DNA from: Terriglobia bacterium
Lineage (GTDB): Bacteria; Acidobacteriota; Terriglobia; UBA7540
DNA: 64,000 nt
Reading direction: 5' to 3'
Assembly (NCBI GenBank): GCA_035712365.1
Contig: DASTAW010000048.1
Coordinates: forward strand, 248,001-312,000
Part shown: in pieces, positions 50,664 through 58,825 of the stretch
Layout: the number at the start of each line of letters is the position of its first letter
How positions within the stretch are numbered: the stretch's first letter is position 1
The notes under the pieces: model-generated
Seen by the model: the letters and a program-made list of their open reading frames with translations, nothing else
The model's database searches: none
Told to the model about the DNA's origin: nothing
Program-made: the position numbers and the translations under genes

Positions 50664-53177
50664 ATGAACAAGGAGATGTTTATTTCATCGTCTCCACACG
50701 AGACGAAGGTGGCCGTGTGCGAAGACGGTCAACTGGTTGAAATTTATTTTGAGCGGGACACCGACGTGGGTCTGGTGGGGGGCATTTACAAGGGCCGTGT
50801 CAACCGCGTGCTGCCCGGAATGCAATCGGCTTTCGTCGATATCGGGCTCGAACGGGACGCCTTCCTGTACGTTTCCGATTTCTCGCTCCAGGACCAGGAT
50901 GAGTTTGAAGGCGTCCTGGATGAATCGCAAACGCGGGGTGCCACCCTTGAGGTAGAACCCCCAAAGCCTCTCGCCGAAACAGCGGCCCCAGCCGGCCCGG
51001 AGAAGCCCGAGGCCGGGCGACCCACCGCAGCGGGTCGCGAGGCAGTGGAGCCGGCGGAGGTGAAGGAAAAACCTGCCGTCGCGTCAGCCACCCAGCCGTC
51101 CACCACAGATTCGGCCACGGCGCGCCACTCCGGCCCTCCCACGGAACCCTCCGGCGAGGGCAGGGATTTTCATCGCCGCTCTCATCGGGGCCGCAGGCGC
51201 CGCGGACGTCGCGGACGCGGAGGCTTTGGCGACCGTCGCCCCGAACGCCACGCTGAGCCGCAGGCGGAAGTTCCTAGTCCCCAGCCGCCCGCTCAAACCG
51301 ATGATTTCGAAATTCTACCTGGTGAGTCACTGGCCAAGCATAGACATCCTTCCGCCGAGGCGACGGCCTCCGCCAGAGGCGCTGCGAATCCAACGTTCGA
51401 GGAACCGGGTCCAGCAATCGTAACGGGCCGGACAACGGCAGACTTCGATGCGCATGCTCACGACGCAGGGCTGGGCGACGATTCGGAAGCGGAAGAATAT
51501 CGCGCGGAAGTGGCGGGCGAAATCGGCGCTGAATTCGATCAAGAAGGGCCGGAGCCTGGCGCTACTGATTTCGACGACCCTGTCCCCGATTTTTCCTCCG
51601 CAGCTCGCGCGCAGGACGAGGATGCTCCGGAAGAGTCGGAGCGCGCCCATGAGTTCGCGGCCGAAACCGAGCCAGAGGATTCAGATACCGAAGAAGCCGT
51701 GTGGTCCAAACCATACGAGGATTCCAGGCTGGAAGCGTCCCTGACCGGGGACGAGGATTCCGGCGCCGACGATGGCTCCCAGGCAGAGGAACAGGCCGCC
51801 GGGACTCCTGAAGGGGCCGGCGAGCCATCCGAGCGCTCTTTTACGCTGCGCGAACCTCATGGACGACCGCATTTTGCGCCACGCAGAGGACGCCGTGGAC
51901 GCCGCCGCACGGGCAGGAATTCCCGCCGCAACGTCGGCCGCGAGCGCGAGTCGGCGCGGCCAGGCGGCCAGCAGGGGCTGCTGATTTCCGAACTCCTCAA
52001 AGAAGGCCAGGAAATCATTGTCCAGATCGCCAAGGAGCCGCTGGGAACCAAGGGCGCCCGCATCACCTCGCATGTGGCCTTGCCGGGGCGCTACGTCGTC
52101 TACATGCCGACCATCACCCACATCGGGGTTTCGCGCAAAATCGCCTCCGAGCAGGAGCGGCTGCGGCTGCGAAACATCGTGATGGAGCACAAGGGTGCGC
52201 TGACCGGCGGGTTCATCGTTCGCACGGCCGGAGAAGGCCGCTCGGACGAAGAAATCAAGGCCGATCTCAGGTTCCTGACGAACCTCTGGAACGATGTCCG
52301 CACGCGCGCCGAGCAGGTGAAGGCCCCGGCGCTGCTCTACCGCGACCTCGACCTGGCGCAGCGGCTGATGCGCGACCTTGTGACTCCGGACTTCAAATCC
52401 ATCTGGCTGGATAACGAGGCCGACTACGAGCGCGTGGTGGAATTTATAAACCGGCTGCAGCCCTCGCTGGTGGGATGCGCCAAACTCCACACCCGGCTGA
52501 CCTCGCTCTTTGAAGAACACGGAATCGAAGATGAAGTTGCCAAGGCGCTCAAGCCGAAAGTATGGCTGAAATCCGGTGGCTATATCGTCATCAACCAGAC
52601 CGAGGCGCTGGTAGCCATTGACGTCAACACCGGCAAGTACGTCGGCAAGACCAACCGGCTCGAGGACACCATCGTCAAGACCAACATTGACGCGGTCAAC
52701 GAAATCGTGCGGCAGATCCGCGTGCGCGACCTGGGCGGGATTATCGTGATCGATTTCATTGATATGGATGAACGCCGCAACCGCAACAAGGTGGTGCAGG
52801 CGCTCGAAGAAGCAATGCGCCGCGACCGCGCTCCGACCAAGGTGCTCTCCTTTAATGATTTTGGCCTGGTCGCGGTGACGCGCAAGCGCGTGAAGCAATC
52901 GCTGGAACGCACTCTATGCGATCCCTGCGCCTACTGTAACGGATCAGGCTGGGTGAAGTCCGTCAGCACCGTCACCAACGAAATCATGGCTGAAGCGCGC
53001 AAGATGGCCGATGAAATCGAGGGAAAGACGATGACGCTGCGGGTGAACCCCGAGGTTGCCAAGGAACTGAAATCGAAGGATGGAACCTTCATCCGGGAAA
53101 TCGAAGCTCTTACCCACAAGAACCTGGTGATCAAGAGCGACCCGGCCATTCATCAGGAACGATTTGAGATCTTCTAA
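50664..53177 (+). CDS. RNase E/G family ribonuclease with long inserted domain
   Basis: An 837-residue Rne/Rng family endoribonuclease for mRNA decay and rRNA maturation. The N-terminal RNase H-like start (FISSSPHETKVAVCEDGQLVE) and first S1 half (VGGIYKGRVNRVLPGMQSAFVDIG, DAFLYVSDF) are normal. An insert of about 345 residues follows (roughly 92-437). It contains two Arg/Gly-rich blocks (RGRRRRGRRGRGG near 180; RRGRRGRRRTGR near 405) flanking an acidic stretch, then the S1 half resumes (LLKEGQEIIVQIAKEPLGTKGARIT). The catalytic core is VAIDVNTGKYVGK with GGIIVIDFIDMD, and the zinc-link is CDPCAYC. ATG at 50664 has GGAG at eight bases. Confidence 0.92.
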   Translation: MNKEMFISSSPHETKVAVCEDGQLVEIYFERDTDVGLVGGIYKGRVNRVLPGMQSAFVDIGLERDAFLYVSDFSLQDQDEFEGVLDESQTRGATLEVEPPKPLAETAAPAGPEKPEAGRPTAAGREAVEPAEVKEKPAVASATQPSTTDSATARHSGPPTEPSGEGRDFHRRSHRGRRRRGRRGRGGFGDRRPERHAEPQAEVPSPQPPAQTDDFEILPGESLAKHRHPSAEATASARGAANPTFEEPGPAIVTGRTTADFDAHAHDAGLGDDSEAEEYRAEVAGEIGAEFDQEGPEPGATDFDDPVPDFSSAARAQDEDAPEESERAHEFAAETEPEDSDTEEAVWSKPYEDSRLEASLTGDEDSGADDGSQAEEQAAGTPEGAGEPSERSFTLREPHGRPHFAPRRGRRGRRRTGRNSRRNVGRERESARPGGQQGLLISELLKEGQEIIVQIAKEPLGTKGARITSHVALPGRYVVYMPTITHIGVSRKIASEQERLRLRNIVMEHKGALTGGFIVRTAGEGRSDEEIKADLRFLTNLWNDVRTRAEQVKAPALLYRDLDLAQRLMRDLVTPDFKSIWLDNEADYERVVEFINRLQPSLVGCAKLHTRLTSLFEEHGIEDEVAKALKPKVWLKSGGYIVINQTEALVAIDVNTGKYVGKTNRLEDTIVKTNIDAVNEIVRQIRVRDLGGIIVIDFIDMDERRNRNKVVQALEEAMRRDRAPTKVLSFNDFGLVAVTRKRVKQSLERTLCDPCAYCNGSGWVKSVSTVTNEIMAEARKMADEIEGKTMTLRVNPEVAKELKSKDGTFIREIEALTHKNLVIKSDPAIHQERFEIF

Positions 53178-53243
53178 TCAGGATGCCTGAAGGGCGCCTG
53201 CTTTTATGAGACGGTCTGCTTCTCATCTCTGAAAGCACGACGC

Positions 53244-53334
53244 GTCATTCCGATCCCGCAAAGCGGGAGAGGAATCTGTTTTTTCCGGGCAGTACCCTTC
53301 GATGCAGCAGATCCTTCGCTTCGCTCAGGATGAC
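53244..53334. repeat. MITE-like palindromic repeat with GTCATTC termini, copy 2
   Basis: It opens GTCATTCCGAT with AGAGGAATCTG following, and closes with CAGATCCTTCGCTTCGCTCA then GGATGAC (53328-53334), paralleling the copy at 31,441-31,526 (GTCATTCTGAG and CTCGGAATGAC). It also has an inner CCCGC/GCGGG hairpin. It lies in the convergent gap between the RNase E/G gene and the flavoprotein gene and could help separate the two transcripts. Confidence 0.65.
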
Positions 53335-53387
53335 GTTGGCCAACGGATGTGATTTTTCGCATCCGCCGTTTATCTCACTGCAGCTAC

Positions 53388-54572
53388 TTAGCTGAGTTCT
53401 GCTTCCGCATTTCCGCGCCAGCGCGTCTCGCGAACCAGACGCCGCCCAAGCCAGGGAAGCGGCGCAGTCACCAGGCCGTGCGCCCAGTCGGGGCAGTGAA
53501 TCAGTCCGCGGGCCAGGCCTGCAATCCAGTAACTTCGCCGCACGGCCTCCGACAGGCTCCGGGTGTAATTCTCGGCCGCTGCTTGAGCATCGAATCCTTC
53601 GATCAGCGTGCCTGCGACCGCCTGCGCGGCCAGTCTGCCACTGTGCAAGGCCATTGAAATCCCCTCGCCGGTGAAAGGATCGAGAAAGCCCGACGCATCG
53701 CCCACCATCAACGCCCCGTCCTGCGCGGCCTGGCGCCGGGCCAGGCGTACCGGGGCCGTTGTTACCACGGGAGAAACCTGCGCCGCGCCGCGCAACCGGG
53801 TTTCAAGGGCAGGTAAATGGGACACCTGCGCCAACCACGCGGCGAAATCCTCCTGCACCTTCAGGCCCGCTTGCCGGGCGTGCCGGCGATGCACCAGGCA
53901 GCAGACGTTACAGGCCCCATCTTCCACCGGAGCCAGCCCGCAATAACCCCCGCGGAACAGATACATTTCAACCTTGTCGCGGCGTGCAATGCCGGCAAAA
54001 TGCGCCTTGGCTCCAATCCAATCGCCGCGGCCTGGAAGCCCAGGCCGGCCCGCAGGCGAGCACAAACCCTCGATTGCCCACCAGCGCCCGCAGGCGACAA
54101 TCAACGATCTTGCCTTTCGTCTACACCCGGCGGCAGTTTCAATTTCCCAAAGGCCGGCCCCGTTGCTCCCGCACTCTGGCGCGCGCACCCTGCACACGGC
54201 TTCGCCTTCATACGCCTCGACGCCAGCCGCTTCCGCCGCCTTCCAGAGCTCGTGGTCAAGGCGGCGGCGCGACAGCCCCATTGCAGGCCGTGGCAAGCCG
54301 AAAGTCCGCGACACGCCGCGGTGGGTGATGAATTGGGCGCCGTGAATTTCAGCGCCATCGGTGATGGCTGAGGGAATATAGTTTTCCAGAATGGGACGGG
54401 CTTCGGAAGAAATGAACTCGCCGCAAACTTTGTCGCGCGGAAAACGGTCCCGCTCCCACAGGGCGGCCCGCAGGCCATGGTGGCGGGCTTCCAGCGCCGA
54501 GATGGTTCCGGCGGGGCCTCCGCCGATGATCGCCAGATCGAGAATGCCTGAAGGCGGCGTCAATTTTTCCAT
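53388..54572 (-). CDS. Geranylgeranyl-reductase-like FAD-dependent oxidoreductase (1)
   Basis: A 394-residue flavoprotein. LDLAIIGGGPAGTISALEARHHGLRAALWERDRFPRDKVCGEFIS is the N-terminal dinucleotide fold with the GxGxxG-like motif and the RDKVCGE segment common to geranylgeranyl reductase/halogenase-type enzymes. GALMVGDASGFLDPFTGEGISMAL is the FAD-binding GD box. Substrate is unknown; reduction of prenyl double bonds or oxidation of a polyketide/lipid are both possible. The start overlaps the methyltransferase gene by 13 bp, indicating one transcript with the methyltransferase and the ketosynthase. Confidence 0.85.
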   Translation of the reverse strand: MEKLTPPSGILDLAIIGGGPAGTISALEARHHGLRAALWERDRFPRDKVCGEFISSEARPILENYIPSAITDGAEIHGAQFITHRGVSRTFGLPRPAMGLSRRRLDHELWKAAEAAGVEAYEGEAVCRVRAPECGSNGAGLWEIETAAGCRRKARSLIVACGRWWAIEGLCSPAGRPGLPGRGDWIGAKAHFAGIARRDKVEMYLFRGGYCGLAPVEDGACNVCCLVHRRHARQAGLKVQEDFAAWLAQVSHLPALETRLRGAAQVSPVVTTAPVRLARRQAAQDGALMVGDASGFLDPFTGEGISMALHSGRLAAQAVAGTLIEGFDAQAAAENYTRSLSEAVRRSYWIAGLARGLIHCPDWAHGLVTAPLPWLGRRLVRETRWRGNAEAELS

Positions 54573-55243
54573 AGTAAAAGTCCCAGCCGGTAGGCAGGAA
54601 GCCGCTCGACTTCAAAATCGGTGAAGCCGGCGCGCGCGGCCAGAGCTGCCAACTCGACCTTCGTGTATGCCTGGCGCACGCTGGCCGCGCCGTCATGGCG
54701 TGTGATGCGGCTGCGCGCAAAGGGCCAGGCGAGACGGATGAAAATATAGGGTAGAAGATTTCGCTCGAGGTCGTTGATCAGCACGGCTCGAGAGGCGATG
54801 CCGGCAAGAGTGCGCAGTAACCGAACGGCTTCATCGCCGGAAAAGTGGTGCAGAAAAAGATTGCAGATGACCACATCAAAAGACCCGCCTGCGAAAGGAA
54901 GCTGGAAAACGTCAGCGACGATCTGTGACAACTTGCCGGAGGGACCGTTCCGGTTGCGCAGATGGCTAAGGCGGCGGTCGAGCGCCACAAACCGGGCGCT
55001 CCGGTTGGACCGCGCCAGCTCGGATTCGAGATGCGCCGCAAGCCGCGAATCGCCCGCGCCCACGTCGAGGATGCGCGCGTGCCGGGAACCGCTGCGCGCG
55101 AAATAGCGGTCCAGCAGATGCAGACAGCCGGATACGCCTCCCAGCCAGCGGTTGATTCGCCACAGGTCGTCAAAGCTCTGCCGGATTTCCTCGGGTGTGC
55201 CGAGGTCATCGTCAAGCCATTCCTGTGAGGGAGCGCGAAGCAC
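54560..55243 (-). CDS. Class I SAM-dependent methyltransferase
   Basis: A 227-residue Rossmann methyltransferase. ARILDVGAGDSRLAAHLESELA is motif I (SAM binding), LSQIVADVFQLPFAGGSFDVVICNLFLHHFS combines motifs II-IV, and the C-terminal half has VLINDLERNLLPYIFIRLAWPF. The substrate cannot be deduced, but similar enzymes act on lipids, quinones and polyketides. It lies 14 bp downstream of the ketosynthase gene and overlaps the flavoprotein gene, so the three genes are one unit. Context suggests methylation of a ketosynthase-derived product. Confidence 0.85.
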   Translation of the reverse strand: MLRAPSQEWLDDDLGTPEEIRQSFDDLWRINRWLGGVSGCLHLLDRYFARSGSRHARILDVGAGDSRLAAHLESELARSNRSARFVALDRRLSHLRNRNGPSGKLSQIVADVFQLPFAGGSFDVVICNLFLHHFSGDEAVRLLRTLAGIASRAVLINDLERNLLPYIFIRLAWPFARSRITRHDGAASVRQAYTKVELAALAARAGFTDFEVERLPAYRLGLLLWKN

Positions 55244-55257
55244 GGAGCCATCCTTCT

Positions 55258-56529
55258 CTACGCGGCCCGCGAAACCACCAGCGCGGAATTTTTTGACCCG
55301 AACGCGATGCAGTTGCAGAGGGCGTGTTCAATTTCAATCTGACGCGACTGGTGCGGCACGTAATCCAGGTCGCACTCCGGGTCGGGCACATCGACGTTGA
55401 GGGTGGGAGCGGCACGCCCGTCGCGCATGGCCAGCAAGGTTGCGGCGAGTCCCGCCGCGCCGGAAGCTCCCTGGGGGTGTCCAATCATGGACTTCAGCGC
55501 CGAAGCGGGCACGCGATAGGCGCGATCGCCAAGGGCCAGCTTGAGCGCCCGGGTCTCGATGCGGTCATTGAGCACCGTGGACGTGCCGTGAAGGTTCACG
55601 TAATCCACCTGGTCCGGGCCGATCCTCGCCTGCTCCATTGCCAGGCGCATGGCGCGCGCCGGCTCTTCGCCGTTTTCTTCGAGGCGCACACGGTGGAAAG
55701 CTTCGCAGGTGGAACCGTAACCTGAAATTTCACCATAGCTGCGCGCGCCCCGTGCCTGGGCGTGCTCGTCAGCTTCAAGAACAAACATCCAGGCGCCCTC
55801 GCCCAGCACAAAACCGTCACGGTCGGCCGAAAACGGCCGCGAGCCACGTTCCGGCTGACTGTTCCATGAAGAAGTGAGGATGCGCATCAGAGAGAAGCCT
55901 TTCATGATTAAGGGCGCCAGAGGAGCGTCGGCCCCGCCGCACACCACCACGTCCGCCATTCCGCATCGGATGTTCTGCGCGGCGTAACCGATTGCGTCGG
56001 TCGATGAGGTGCAGCCGGTCGAGATGAGGTGGCTGAAACCGCGAAAGCCGAAGTGCATTGAGATCTCACTGGCAAGCGTTCCGATGGTCGCGGAGGGGAT
56101 CGTATAAACGCTGCATTGACGCGCCTGCCCGGAGTAGTAGAGTGCAAATTGATGCTCGACAAATTCCTGGCCGCCGCCGCCTGAGCCCAAGAGTACGGCG
56201 ACGCGGCGCCGGTCTTCCACCGCCATTTTGGACGGGTCGAGCCCGGCGTCCGAGACGGCCTCATGCGTGGCCGCAATCGCCAGGGGCACCACGCGGCTGA
56301 CATTCGTCGTGTCCTTTTCACTGATGTAGCGAGTTGGTTCAAAACCTACAACTTCACCCGCGATCTGAACAGTGAGCATCGACGGATCGAAACGCTGGAT
56401 GCGGCGAACGCCGCTCCTGCCCTGGCAGCATGCCTGCCAGAAGGCCTCGCGACCGAGCCCGTTGGGGCTTACCACGCCGATGCCTGTCACCACAACACGG
56501 CGGCTCAATTGGCCCTCCTGACGATGCAA
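55258..56529 (-). CDS. Beta-ketoacyl-ACP synthase (FabF-like)
   Basis: A 423-residue condensing enzyme. RRVVVTGIGVVSPNGLG opens the thiolase-fold as in KAS II. The catalytic triad is complete: the Cys in LISTGCTSSTDAIGYA, the His in VNLHGTSTVLNDRIE and the His in MIGHPQGASGAAG. It condenses acyl-ACP with malonyl-ACP. It differs from housekeeping FabF by the position beside a methyltransferase and two flavoproteins, and by the absence of an ACP gene nearby, so a dedicated lipid or polyketide function is inferred. Whether the Cys and the two His select short- or long-chain substrates is not visible. Confidence 0.92.
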   Translation of the reverse strand: MHRQEGQLSRRVVVTGIGVVSPNGLGREAFWQACCQGRSGVRRIQRFDPSMLTVQIAGEVVGFEPTRYISEKDTTNVSRVVPLAIAATHEAVSDAGLDPSKMAVEDRRRVAVLLGSGGGGQEFVEHQFALYYSGQARQCSVYTIPSATIGTLASEISMHFGFRGFSHLISTGCTSSTDAIGYAAQNIRCGMADVVVCGGADAPLAPLIMKGFSLMRILTSSWNSQPERGSRPFSADRDGFVLGEGAWMFVLEADEHAQARGARSYGEISGYGSTCEAFHRVRLEENGEEPARAMRLAMEQARIGPDQVDYVNLHGTSTVLNDRIETRALKLALGDRAYRVPASALKSMIGHPQGASGAAGLAATLLAMRDGRAAPTLNVDVPDPECDLDYVPHQSRQIEIEHALCNCIAFGSKNSALVVSRAA

Positions 56530-56643
56530 CAGATTACCTTCTCATCTGGTTTTCGGCTGTTTATAAAATAAGAACGACGGCCGGGGAAAATAATCCTGAG
56601 GTACCCAAAGCGACACAACGGTGCGCGAGAGGAAATCGCGCGC

Positions 56644-57363
56644 TCAGCGGATGCGGTCGAGGACAATGTTGTAGGTGACCTCAAAATCATTTTTTATCTT
56701 AACCGTTCCGAATGCGGTGCTAAAGGGTTGGATGTTGAAATTGGTCAGTTTGAACGTCGTTTTTCCCCGAATTTGCAATTTATCGCCAATTTGTTGACAA
56801 TCCAGCGAAAATTGCTCCCTGCGGGTGACGCCGTGAAGCTCGACGGCGGCCGTCATGCGCCAGGCGGCGTCCTGCTCCGTCGGACTAAACGAGACCGAGC
56901 GGAGCTTGATCACAGGAAAGTTTTTCACGTCAAGCTGGGTGGGCCCGAGCATTGTCTCTTGCACCTCCTTGCGATCGGCAGCGCCTGCCCACGGGTCAAT
57001 CACCGCGAGAGACGCCGACTCACCCAGCAGTTCGGCTGCCCAGCCATCGGCCGGCGAAAAATTTGCTTTGCCTGAAAAATGATCCAGAGTGATCAGGTGA
57101 TTGCCTCCCAATCCGCCCAGCAGCCCGCCTCTGAAGAGGTGAATTTCAATCCGGCTTTCTTTCGCATCGACCCGGTAGCACCCCGGGCCCTGAGCTGGCA
57201 GCATCCTCGGTGCGGCGGGAAACGACGCCAGAGTAAGAAAGAACAACAGGAGCGCCCGTCTGGCAGGAGCAATTGTCGAACACGCGCAAAACCTGTTTTG
57301 AAGATCAATTCCGGCGGTTCGCAGTCGCCTGCCGCGGGAACCAGGGGAAATTTGATTATCCAA
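56644..57363 (-). CDS. YceI-family exported lipid-binding protein
   Basis: A 239-residue protein with an N-terminal hydrophobic signal (ALLLFFLTLASFPAAPRMLPAQG). The mature part is a YceI lipocalin-like domain that binds polyisoprenoids in characterised members: YRVDAKESRIEIHLFRGGLLGGLGGNHLI, then GVTRREQFSLDCQQIGDKLQIRGKTTF and DFEVTYNIVLDRIR. It lies 114 bp upstream of the ketosynthase gene and 93 bp downstream of another flavoprotein gene on the same strand. A role in carrying or sequestering a lipid intermediate is inferred. The start codon may lie further in, as the first 30 residues are not conserved-looking. Confidence 0.82.
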   Translation of the reverse strand: MDNQISPGSRGRRLRTAGIDLQNRFCACSTIAPARRALLLFFLTLASFPAAPRMLPAQGPGCYRVDAKESRIEIHLFRGGLLGGLGGNHLITLDHFSGKANFSPADGWAAELLGESASLAVIDPWAGAADRKEVQETMLGPTQLDVKNFPVIKLRSVSFSPTEQDAAWRMTAAVELHGVTRREQFSLDCQQIGDKLQIRGKTTFKLTNFNIQPFSTAFGTVKIKNDFEVTYNIVLDRIR

Positions 57364-57456
57364 TCGCTGTCGCTCACTCCTCAGGAACTGCGCACGACAT
57401 CACCCGCACCCGCAGGCCAAACGCCGCCTCAATCTTAGAGGCAAGGGGGACCCAAA

Positions 57457-58686
57457 TCAACAGGAAGAACCCGGAAAAACAGGGTGTCGGCCCCGACTAC
57501 TGCCCGAGAGCTGGAACGAGCGCAGGAGGGTTACAACCGAGGGGTTTTCCCCGTACAGGAACGCCCTGCCAGCAATTCGCGGGACGAGTGGGAATTTGAA
57601 AATCATTTCAATACGGCCTCGGGTCTGACTTTCCCGATCGCCTCCCGGTAGCCTCTTAACATAGTCGCCCAATTTCCGGCGCCATTTCGTATTGTAAGTT
57701 TCAAGCACGGCTGCAGGCGAAGGTCCCTTCAGCGCCTGGTGGACGACATCAACGGCGACCTCTGCGCTCACCATGGCCGGATATATTCCTTCTCCCGTCG
57801 AGCCGGAAACAAAGCCAGCCGCATCGCCAATCAGCATCACGCGACCGCGCGCCAGGGCGGGAAGGCGGTAAACGCCTCCCACAGGATCGAGATCGAAATA
57901 AATCTTTTCCTCTGGCAGATCGTCTGGGACCTGTTTCTTCTCACGAAGCGCGCGGACAAACTCGCGAAAAAGCGGCTGAATCGAGCGGCCGTCCTTCAAA
58001 AGAGCGCCAATGCCGATGCAGACGTGCCGGCGCTTGGGGAAGACCCAGCCGTAGCCTTGAATGTCCCTGAACTCCAGGAACACCTTGAAGGGAAACCTCT
58101 CGCCGTAAAATGCTCTGATGCGCTCGGGTGGGAATGGAACGTCGGTGTTGGCGCACAACACGTAATCGCCCGGCGACCATCCTTTGTGCAGACCCGCCTT
58201 GACGGCAACCCGGCTGGACGCGCCATCGGCGCCGATAAGGACACGCCCTGTAACTTCCCTGCCGCCCTCAAGCCGCACGCGGACACAGTCCCGCTCCTCC
58301 ACCAGGTCAGCAACGGCCGAGCCGCCCATGAACTGCGCACCCGCCTCCATCGCGATCCGGCGCAGTCCGTCGTCGAATTTGGACCTCAAGGACAGATAGC
58401 CGGACGGACGGCCTTCCACGTACCGGGCCTGCCTCTCAATCGCGCGATCATAAAATGCCACGCCATAGAACGGGTTCTCGACCAGCTCTGAAAGCGAACT
58501 CTGTAGATAGGTGAACCGTTCAAAGGCCAGGCGGTTGATCCAGCTTGCGCAGGTCTTGTGACGGGGAAAATTCGACCGGTCAACGAGGAGTGTGGAATAG
58601 CCGCGATCTGCGAGCAATCTGGCTGCGGTGGAACCGGCTGGCCCCGCTCCAACCACGATGACATCTGCACCATTATTCATCGCCAC
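57457..58686 (-). CDS. Geranylgeranyl-reductase-like FAD-dependent oxidoreductase (2)
   Basis: A 409-residue flavoprotein of the same broad family as the one at 53,388-54,572. DVIVVGAGPAGSTAARLLADRGYSTLLVDRSNFPRHKTCASWINRLAFERF is the FAD-binding start with HKTC-type Cys, VLIGADGASSRVAVKAGL the second FAD-contact region, and RVMLIGDAAGFVSGSTGEGIYPAMVSAEVA the GD box. Prenyl reductases, halogenases and monooxygenases share this layout. The C-terminus is longer than in most relatives and ends in SGSSRGRHPVFPGSSC. It is the first gene of the five-gene minus-strand run with YceI, ketosynthase, methyltransferase and flavoprotein 1. Confidence 0.85.
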   Translation of the reverse strand: MAMNNGADVIVVGAGPAGSTAARLLADRGYSTLLVDRSNFPRHKTCASWINRLAFERFTYLQSSLSELVENPFYGVAFYDRAIERQARYVEGRPSGYLSLRSKFDDGLRRIAMEAGAQFMGGSAVADLVEERDCVRVRLEGGREVTGRVLIGADGASSRVAVKAGLHKGWSPGDYVLCANTDVPFPPERIRAFYGERFPFKVFLEFRDIQGYGWVFPKRRHVCIGIGALLKDGRSIQPLFREFVRALREKKQVPDDLPEEKIYFDLDPVGGVYRLPALARGRVMLIGDAAGFVSGSTGEGIYPAMVSAEVAVDVVHQALKGPSPAAVLETYNTKWRRKLGDYVKRLPGGDRESQTRGRIEMIFKFPLVPRIAGRAFLYGENPSVVTLLRSFQLSGSSRGRHPVFPGSSC

Positions 58687-58825
58687 TAACCGTCATGTCC
58701 GCACAGAAACACGCAAAGGGAAGTGTCACGGCAAGCCTGCCCCGAAAGCACCCGCGGTCTCACAATAAAGTTCAGTGGCATTTTCATCCGTCTGCGGGAG
58801 TCCGGGCTTCAACTCACGTGGCGCT

